From: Pedobacter schmidteae
GTDB taxonomy: Bacteria > Bacteroidota > Bacteroidia > Sphingobacteriales > Sphingobacteriaceae
Direction of reading: 5' to 3'
Assembly (NCBI GenBank): GCA_945906015.1
Contig: CAMDQV010000034.1
Coordinates: 1 to 12,313 of the forward strand
DNA length: 12,313 bases
Under the pieces are notes generated by a model. That model searched no databases and was not told the origin of the DNA. It worked only from the letters and a program-made list of their open reading frames with translations. Shown one piece after another: positions 6,869-12,313 of the stretch. The translations under genes and the position numbers were made by a program. Every line of letters begins with the position of its first letter. Position 1 is the stretch's first letter.

Positions 6869-8416
6869 ATGAAACTTAATCGAATTAACAAAATAGTTGC
6901 ATTTCTTACAATGGTTATTGTTCTTTCAGCTTGCACAGATGAGTTGGCAAAATTGAACAAAAATCCAAATGCGTATGAAGAGGTCAACCCTAAATTTCTG
7001 TTTACCAGAGCCCTTTTAACACAGGCAAATCTGAATCCAAATGGAAATCGTTTTAATAATATGCAAATGTTGCAACAAGAGGCTACCTATAGCGAGGTAA
7101 CTGCACCCGGCGACAAATATTTTGCTGAAGGATATGTAAGAACCAATTGGAACGCATATAGCGGATGCTTAAAGGATATTAATCTGGTTATTGATGCATC
7201 GAGTAAAGATCCTAATAATGTCAATCTGAGAGCTGTAGCCAGAATATGGCGTGTCTACATTTACCATCAATTAACTGATTTATATGGAGATATTCCATAT
7301 TCTGAAGCTAATAAGGGTATTAGTGGGGGTTACACTCCAAAATATGATATCCAAGCTGATATCTTTAAAAATATGGTTGTTGAACTGGATGAGTCTGCAA
7401 AGGCACTTGATGCATCTAAAACTACCTATGGCAGTTCAGATTTGATCTATAGCGGAAATACAAGCAGCTGGAAACAATTTGCCTATTCTTTAATGTTGCG
7501 CATAGGAATGCGTTTATCTAAAATTGACATGGCAGAATCTACTAGAATTGTAAAACTTGCAATTGCTGGTGGCCCGATTACAACTGCAGGTGCCTTGGCA
7601 AAAATACCGTATGCTGATGGTGCCTTAACCAGAAATCCACTTTCTGATCAAGCACGGATTTTGGATTATGTAGATGGACAAAATCCATTGAATGTTCAGG
7701 GATCTAAGATGTCAAAAAGATTGATCGATCATTTGAAAGGAAATTCAACTACAACCAAAGATCCTCGACTCAATGTGATGTCAATTCTTTGGGTTAAGCA
7801 AGCAGATAAAACCTATAAAGCAGATACCGCTACTGCCTTGCAAAAGGGAATGAAAAATGCACAGTTCAATGGTTATCCTGCTGATTTTGAAAGCTATTCT
7901 GAACCTAATGTAGACGTAGTTTATAGCTATTCAGCACCATTTGTTGTTATGGGTCCGGCAGAAGTTAATTTTTTACTATCCGAAGCAGTAGTGCGTGGAA
8001 TGCATACAGGAGATGCTTCAGCTTATTATTCGGATGGTGTTAAGGCAGCCATGGCACAATGGGCACTTTTTGGTGCAGGAGGAGTGATTTCATCCGATAA
8101 GGTAACTACTTATCTTGCCTATAATCCATTCAACTCTGCTGGAACTGTAAATGATAAAGTAGAACAGATCTCTACCCAAAAGTGGGTCTTATTTTACCTT
8201 GATCAGATCGAAAATTTTGCAAATTGGAGGCGCACTGAATATCCTGTTTTAATTCCAACGAACTATCCTGGTAATATTACTGGTGGCCGTATCCCAAGAA
8301 GATATATTGTTCCTGAAGCAGAAGAAACACTGAATAAGATAAATTTCTTAGCTGCAAAAGCCAGACAAAGTGGAGATAACACTTTATTAAGTCGCGTTTG
8401 GTGGGATAAACCATAA
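6869..8416 (+). CDS. SusD-like (SusD-like_2 type) outer-membrane nutrient-binding lipoprotein
   Basis: This 515-residue surface lipoprotein caps the SusC barrel and binds the substrate. The ATG at 6869 gives a signal peptide with lipobox LSAC, so Cys22 should be lipidated; the acidic residues just after it (TDE) suit surface export in Bacteroidota. The N-terminal AKLNKNPN and the helix RVYIYHQLTDLYGDIPYSEA (128-147) are typical of the family's TPR-like core, and the C-terminal RIPRRYIVPEAEETLN matches its conserved end. An in-frame TTG at 6863 would add only two residues. It starts 24 bp after susC stops and is surely co-transcribed. The best family fit is SusD-like_2, whose known neighbours include both peptide and glycan systems, so it does not reveal the ligand. 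Confidence 0.94.
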   Translation: MKLNRINKIVAFLTMVIVLSACTDELAKLNKNPNAYEEVNPKFLFTRALLTQANLNPNGNRFNNMQMLQQEATYSEVTAPGDKYFAEGYVRTNWNAYSGCLKDINLVIDASSKDPNNVNLRAVARIWRVYIYHQLTDLYGDIPYSEANKGISGGYTPKYDIQADIFKNMVVELDESAKALDASKTTYGSSDLIYSGNTSSWKQFAYSLMLRIGMRLSKIDMAESTRIVKLAIAGGPITTAGALAKIPYADGALTRNPLSDQARILDYVDGQNPLNVQGSKMSKRLIDHLKGNSTTTKDPRLNVMSILWVKQADKTYKADTATALQKGMKNAQFNGYPADFESYSEPNVDVVYSYSAPFVVMGPAEVNFLLSEAVVRGMHTGDASAYYSDGVKAAMAQWALFGAGGVISSDKVTTYLAYNPFNSAGTVNDKVEQISTQKWVLFYLDQIENFANWRRTEYPVLIPTNYPGNITGGRIPRRYIVPEAEETLNKINFLAAKARQSGDNTLLSRVWWDKP

Positions 8417-8443
8417 AAATTTATTGTTTAACCTTTATTAATT

Positions 8444-8501
8444 AATCCAGGTTATTTTTTAAATACGATCAAGTATTGAAAAAATAACCTGGATTTTTTT
8501 T
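8444..8501 (+). terminator. Strong Rho-independent terminator after susD
   Basis: AATCCAGGTTATTTTTT (8444-8460) and AAAAAATAACCTGGATT (8479-8495) are perfect 17-bp complements. An inner AATAC/GTATT stem (8462-8466 with 8473-8477) extends the hairpin. The right arm runs into eight T residues (8494-8501). It points along + and should end most transcripts from the sigma-anti-sigma-susCD unit. Confidence 0.9.
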
Positions 8502-8535
8502 CAAATTTATTAAGTTTAGGGATAATTAAGCTGTT

Positions 8536-9834
8536 ATGAAACGTAGAAATCTATTAAAATACCTTTCCGTATTACCACTCAGTGGCGCGGTAATTGGTTC
8601 CGAATCTTCTTTTAACCCATTAATGGCTGCAGAACCTGAATTTCCTGCTCCACAACTAGCTAATAATCAGCCAAAGCGAATCGCTGCAATCTTAACAGAA
8701 TACCGTCCTGGTTCACATGCAGATGTGATTATAGGCAAATATTTGGAAGGTTTTAACCAGGATCAGATGGCGCCTTATCCGGAGTCTAAGATCGTATCTA
8801 TGTTCACGGAACAGATTCCAGAAAATGATATGAGCAGACCATTGGCAAAAAAATACAATATTCCAATATTCCGGACTGTGGCCGATGCATTGACAATGGG
8901 AGGAGATAGCCTTGCCGTAGATGCGGTATTGCTGATTGGTGAGCATGGAGAATACCGCATGAATGATAAGGAACAAAAGCAATATCCAAGATTCGAAATG
9001 TTCTTGAAAATAACAGATGTATTCAGGCAGTATAAAAAATCAGTACCAGTATTTAATGATAAACACCTTTCGTACAGCTGGCGACAAGCCAAACGGATGG
9101 TTGAAATTTCTAAGGAACTAAAGTTTCCGATGCTTGCAGGTTCTACAATACCTGTATCATGGCGAATCCCTGCTATTGATACTCCTTTTGGAAAAGCACA
9201 AAAATATGCTGTTGGTATATCTTACAGTGGATTAGATATTTATGGCTTTCATTTATTGGATGGTTTACAAGCAGTTGTTGAACGAAGAAAAGGTGGTGAA
9301 ACTGGAGTAAAGTCTGTACAATGCTTGGAAGGTGATGAATGTTGGAATTTTATGGATCAGAACGAATGGGTTAAAAGACTCTTTGATCAGGCAATTTCTC
9401 ATAGCGAATCACGTGTTGCAGGCAATATGAAGGAGCTTGTTAAAAAACCGTCTGTATTTATTGTCGATTATAATGATGGCTTAAAGGCTGCCGCATTTCT
9501 GATGACCGGTTTGGTAGATGACTTTACCTATGCAGTTGATGTTGAAGGTGAACAAAAGCCATTCTCAACCCTCATGAAGCTGCAAGGAAAGCCTCATTAT
9601 CATTTTGGTTGTCTAATTAAAAATATTGAAATCATGTTTATTTCTGGGAAAGCACCTTATCCTGTTGAACGCACCATGTTAAGCAGCGGCATATTGGATT
9701 TTGCATTGGAATCACGTATATTGGGGTATAAAAAAATAGAAACTACAGAATTAGCACGGGTACGATACCAGTGCGCGCCTGAATCCTATTTTTTTAGTAA
9801 GGGCTGGGGTAGTAATGGTAAGCGCTTAGATTAA
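8536..9834 (+). CDS. Tat-exported protein of unknown function, Rossmann-like N-terminus
   Basis: I do not recognise a characterised family. The 432-residue product starts MKRRNLLKYLSVLPLSG, a twin-arginine signal (RRxLLK plus a mild hydrophobic stretch), so it should fold in the cytoplasm, perhaps with a cofactor, before export. The mature part opens with KRIAAILTEYRPGSHADVII (47-66), a strand-loop-helix like that of Rossmann or Gfo/Idh/MocA-type proteins but without a clear GxGxxG. Other blocks that look conserved are GEHGEYRMND (135-144), NDKHLSYSW (174-182), AGSTIPVSWR (201-210) and GFHLLDGLQAVVERRKGGET (237-256). Many His, Asp and Glu residues suggest an enzyme, possibly metal- or NAD-binding, but this is inference. 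From memory, similar proteins occur in Planctomycetes and Acidobacteria as hypotheticals. It starts 34 bp after the terminator and shares a near-matching leader with the PLP enzyme at 11226. Confidence 0.8.
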   Translation: MKRRNLLKYLSVLPLSGAVIGSESSFNPLMAAEPEFPAPQLANNQPKRIAAILTEYRPGSHADVIIGKYLEGFNQDQMAPYPESKIVSMFTEQIPENDMSRPLAKKYNIPIFRTVADALTMGGDSLAVDAVLLIGEHGEYRMNDKEQKQYPRFEMFLKITDVFRQYKKSVPVFNDKHLSYSWRQAKRMVEISKELKFPMLAGSTIPVSWRIPAIDTPFGKAQKYAVGISYSGLDIYGFHLLDGLQAVVERRKGGETGVKSVQCLEGDECWNFMDQNEWVKRLFDQAISHSESRVAGNMKELVKKPSVFIVDYNDGLKAAAFLMTGLVDDFTYAVDVEGEQKPFSTLMKLQGKPHYHFGCLIKNIEIMFISGKAPYPVERTMLSSGILDFALESRILGYKKIETTELARVRYQCAPESYFFSKGWGSNGKRLD

Positions 9835-9927
9835 CCGTTTACCTACCAATTTTTAAAATAGTTTAATATAAATACCTAATAGTTTATCTCGATTTTTTTT
9901 AATAAATAATAAATAATACTAGTTCAA
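9835..9927 (+). promoter_or_regulatory. AT-rich gap before the amidohydrolase gene with a 21-bp-spaced direct repeat
   Basis: AATAGTTTA occurs at 9857-9865 and 9878-9886, 21 bp apart, or two helical turns. A T8 run and a short AATAAAT tandem follow. No good -7/-33 promoter and no terminator hairpin were found, so the gene may be read from the upstream transcript or from a promoter here. Confidence 0.25.
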
Positions 9928-11187
9928 ATGAGTAAGTTCTATATTCTGCTGGTAACAATTTTGTTGCCTTTTGTAATTTTTGCACAGTCTAAACCCTATG
10001 ATATCATCATAAAAGGTGGACATGTTATTGACCCAAAAAATAACATTAATTCGGTAATGGATGTGGCAATTTTAAATGGCAAAATTGCAAAGGTTGCAGC
10101 CAGTATTGATGCAGCGCAAGCCCCACAAGTGGTCAATGCTCAGGGATTATATGTTACACCTGGTTTGATTGATATTCACGGACATGTTTTTGCAGGCACC
10201 GAGCAAAATCATATGTATAGTAATGGTTTTAGCAGCGTCATGCCTGATGGTTTTTACCAAAGAGTTGGGGTAACCACTGTAGTGGATGCAGGTGGCTCTG
10301 GTTGGAGAGATTTTCCGACCTTTAAAAAGAATATTATAGATAATTCTCAGACCCGTGTTCTGGCGTTTTTAAATATTGTAGGTAGCGGAATGCGTGGCGG
10401 TGTCATAGAGCAGAATACAACTGATATGGATTCTCAAATAGCAGCTAAAGCAGCTATTGCCTATAAAGATTACGTAGTGGGTATAAAAGTAGCACATTTT
10501 ACAAGCCCTGATTTTACAAATGTTGACCGTGGCGTTGCTGCGGGTAAATTAGCTAATATTCCGGTGATGGTTGATTTTGGTGGAACAAAACCAAGACTTT
10601 CTCTAAAGTCGTTATTCATGGAGCATCTTCGTCCTGGCGATATCTTTACGCATACATTTGGCGAATTACTTGACACCAAAGAAGCGATTGTTGATACTGC
10701 AAAAAAGGAATTAAAGCCTTTTGTTCTGGCTGCACAAAAAAGAGGAATTATATTCGATGTAGGATATGGTGGTTCAAGTTTTAGGTACTCACAAGCAATT
10801 CCTGCTGCTAAGTCCGGATTTCATCCCAATACAATAAGTACTGACCTTCACATTAGCAGTATGAAAGGCTCTATGAAGGATATGCTTTTAGTGATGTCAA
10901 AATTCTTAAAAATTGGGATGAACCTGCAGCAAGTAATCAATGCAAGTACCTGGGCTCCGGCAAAGGCAATCAATCGACCACAGTTAGGTAACCTCTCAGA
11001 GGGTGCAATTGCTGATGTTGCAATTCTTGGAATGAGAAAGGGTAATTTCGGTTTCTATGATCTGCAAGGATATAAAATGGAAAGTAATGAAAAGCTAGAA
11101 TGCGAAATGACCATTTTCGGAGGCAAGATCGTTTATGATCTCAATGGAATTGTAAGTCCGCTTCATAACTGTACTGAATGTAAATAA
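9928..11187 (+). CDS. Secreted amidohydrolase-superfamily metallohydrolase (COG3964 / EF_0837-like)
   Basis: This 419-residue TIM-barrel hydrolase has a Sec signal peptide (hydrophobic residues 5-19, probable cut near FAQ-SK), so it should act in the periplasm. The small beta domain at the N-terminus (YDIIIKGGHVIDPKN) and at the C-terminus (GAIADVAILGMRKGNFGFYD) is typical. Metal-site candidates are His84 and His86 (IDIHGH), Lys187 (GIKVAH, carbamylated bridging Lys), His242 (FTHTFGE) and catalytic Asp306 (STDLH). At the usual strand-5 His the sequence has Asp216 (VMVDFGG). Relatives are often misnamed dihydroorotase; from published work, COG3964 members such as Atu3266 and EF_0837 hydrolyse acetyl-R-mandelate, so deacylation of an acylated alpha-hydroxy acid or a similar small acid is plausible. 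In Enterococcus this family sits next to a SelA-like PLP enzyme, as here. Confidence 0.9.
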   Translation: MSKFYILLVTILLPFVIFAQSKPYDIIIKGGHVIDPKNNINSVMDVAILNGKIAKVAASIDAAQAPQVVNAQGLYVTPGLIDIHGHVFAGTEQNHMYSNGFSSVMPDGFYQRVGVTTVVDAGGSGWRDFPTFKKNIIDNSQTRVLAFLNIVGSGMRGGVIEQNTTDMDSQIAAKAAIAYKDYVVGIKVAHFTSPDFTNVDRGVAAGKLANIPVMVDFGGTKPRLSLKSLFMEHLRPGDIFTHTFGELLDTKEAIVDTAKKELKPFVLAAQKRGIIFDVGYGGSSFRYSQAIPAAKSGFHPNTISTDLHISSMKGSMKDMLLVMSKFLKIGMNLQQVINASTWAPAKAINRPQLGNLSEGAIADVAILGMRKGNFGFYDLQGYKMESNEKLECEMTIFGGKIVYDLNGIVSPLHNCTECK

Positions 11188-11225
11188 TTTCTGATCTACG
11201 TATACTACAAACCAGCCAATAAAAC

Positions 11226-12313
11226 ATGAAGCGCCGAGAAATTCTGAAAACTTTAACCATGTTACCACTTGCAGGTGCGATTGGTAATTCCGGTTCTATA
11301 GTTCAATCAGTGCAGGCTGCACCGCTGCCAAAGCGGGATATATTCAGTGAGTTTGGTCTGCGTACATTTATAAATGCTTCGGGATATTTCACTTCGTTGA
11401 GCGGATCTTTGATGAATGAGGAGGCTTTTGAAGCTATTCGCGATGCATCAAAACATTTCTGCAGGCTTGAAGATGTACAAGACAAGGTTGGAGCAAGGAT
11501 CGCTAGTCTGCTACATGCTGAATCGGCCATGGTTACAGCCGGGGCTTTTTCTGCCTTGATGTTAGGAATGGCTGGTGTTTTAAGCGGTAACGACGCTAAA
11601 AAGGCTTCACAAATCCCCTTTCTTGAAGGTACTGGAATGAAGTCGGAAGTGATTCTTCAAAAAGCACATAATGATGGTTATGCTCATGCACTTAAAAACT
11701 GTGGAGTAAAACTAATCACGGTAACCACCGCTAAAGAATTGGAAAATGCCATCAGCGACCAAACTGCAATGATGTATTTTATCAATTATCAGGCTTCTCT
11801 GGGTGAAATTCAACATGCTGAGTGGCTAAAAATAGCCAAGAAACACAATTTACCTACCATGATTGATATGGCTGCAGATCTTCCTCCAAAAGAAAATCTG
11901 TGGAAATTTCATGATATGGGTTTTGATTTGGTTTGTGTTTCAGGGGGTAAATTTATGAGAGGTCCTCAAAGTACAGGCATACTTAGTGGAAAAAAAGATC
12001 TGATTGCTGCCGCCAGACTAAATGCCCCGCCAAGAGGAAATAACATTGGTCGCGGAATGAAGGTAAATAAGGAAGAAATTTTTGGTTTATATTTTGCTTT
12101 AGAACGCTTTATAAATTCTGATCAGGATCAGGAATGGAAAATGCTCGAAGACAGAATTACTGTAATTGCCAAGGCTGCCTCTTCAGTTAAGGGCGTGAAA
12201 GCTGAAGTAATACCCTTGCTACTGATCAATCGTATTCCAACTTTAACTATTTCTTGGGATAAATCACTAATTAAACTAGATAATCTTGCTACCAATTTAA
12301 GGGAAGGTAATCC
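11226..12313 (+). CDS. Tat-exported SelA-like PLP-dependent enzyme, 3'-truncated by window edge
   Basis: The first 362 codons of a fold-type I PLP enzyme are present, still open at the edge. ATG at 11226 gives the leader MKRREILKTLTMLPLAGA, a twin-arginine signal. The SelA/DgaE-like core follows: GLRTFINASGYFTSLSGSLM (44-63), VGARIASLLHAESAMVTAGA (88-107), TMIDMAAD with Asp214 for the pyridine nitrogen, and SGGK with Lys242 (codon 11949-11951) as the Schiff-base lysine. It is a diverged paralogue of the gene at 2-1252: both share KSEVI/KTEVI, DQTAMMYF/PQTAMIYI and SGGK blocks in the same order. Tat export suits a PLP enzyme that must fold with its cofactor before crossing the membrane. It starts 38 bp after the amidohydrolase gene, so the two probably share a transcript. 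The reaction may be ammonia elimination as in DgaE, but the substrate is unknown. Whether it also has the C-terminal beta-rich domain cannot be seen. Confidence 0.88.
   Translation, partial: MKRREILKTLTMLPLAGAIGNSGSIVQSVQAAPLPKRDIFSEFGLRTFINASGYFTSLSGSLMNEEAFEAIRDASKHFCRLEDVQDKVGARIASLLHAESAMVTAGAFSALMLGMAGVLSGNDAKKASQIPFLEGTGMKSEVILQKAHNDGYAHALKNCGVKLITVTTAKELENAISDQTAMMYFINYQASLGEIQHAEWLKIAKKHNLPTMIDMAADLPPKENLWKFHDMGFDLVCVSGGKFMRGPQSTGILSGKKDLIAAARLNAPPRGNNIGRGMKVNKEEIFGLYFALERFINSDQDQEWKMLEDRITVIAKAASSVKGVKAEVIPLLLINRIPTLTISWDKSLIKLDNLATNLREGN

Noticed and set aside
8713..9092. Minus-strand open frames opposite the Tat protein gene
   Set aside because: They overlap each other and a clear + strand gene, are rich in Cys, His and Ile as antisense shadows are, and show no domain or signal.
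10470..10679. Minus-strand frame inside the amidohydrolase gene
   Set aside because: It is fully contained in a conserved gene and has no recognisable protein features.
9928..11187. Dihydroorotase of pyrimidine synthesis
   Set aside because: It has a signal peptide, the COG3964-type motifs and no pyrimidine genes nearby; this family is known to be misannotated as dihydroorotase.
11303..11530. Minus-strand frame inside the right PLP gene
   Set aside because: The + strand here encodes a conserved SelA-like N-terminal region, and the minus frame has no support.
11226..12313. True selenocysteine synthase (SelA)
   Set aside because: A Tat leader, two copies in one locus, and no selB, selD or tRNA-Sec nearby argue for the SelA-like catabolic group.

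Overview
The window reads as chromosomal DNA from a member of the Bacteroidota, most likely family Sphingobacteriaceae (Pedobacter/Mucilaginibacter-like). This rests on several things: low G+C with AT-rich intergenic DNA and no clear Shine-Dalgarno sites; a FecI-type ECF sigma factor, FecR-type anti-sigma factor, STN-containing SusC and SusD in a row, an arrangement special to this phylum; and a SusC whose predicted export signal lies behind a long N-terminal pre-sequence. The genus is inferred by style, not proven. All seven recognisable genes lie on the + strand, and no mobile element, CRISPR array, tRNA or rRNA is seen.

Layout: (1) bases 2-1252 hold the 3' part of a SelA-like, PLP-dependent enzyme with an extra C-terminal beta-rich domain. 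(2) A 151-bp AT-rich gap has terminator-like hairpins and three ATTA blocks spaced 11 bp apart. (3) The regulatory pair follows: ECF sigma factor (1404-1955, TTG start) and FecR/DUF4974 anti-sigma factor (2046-3230). (4) A structured 116-bp leader precedes susC (3347-6844), followed 24 bp later by a SusD-like_2 lipoprotein (6869-8416). (5) A very strong Rho-independent terminator lies at 8444-8501. (6) Three further genes follow: a Tat-exported protein of unknown function (8536-9834), a secreted COG3964-type amidohydrolase (9928-11187), and a second SelA-like PLP enzyme carrying a Tat signal (11226 to the window edge).

How the genes may work together: the STN domain of SusC, the FecR protein and the sigma factor form a trans-envelope signalling loop, so uptake of the ligand by SusC/SusD should switch on its own locus. 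Unlike a polysaccharide utilisation locus, no glycosidase, lyase or sulfatase is visible. The enzymes are instead two SelA-like PLP enzymes, a COG3964 amidohydrolase and an uncharacterised Tat substrate. The first two families occur together in the EF_0837-0839 cluster of Enterococcus, and the PLP family includes the D-glucosaminate-6-phosphate ammonia-lyase DgaE. Here several of the enzymes carry export signals, suggesting a periplasmic pathway for a small acylated, amino- or hydroxy-acid-like compound. The substrate is unknown and this is inference. The most interesting points are the two PLP-enzyme paralogues bracketing a CAZyme-free SusCD locus, the predicted periplasmic PLP enzyme, the unknown Tat protein, and the structured fecR-susC leader.
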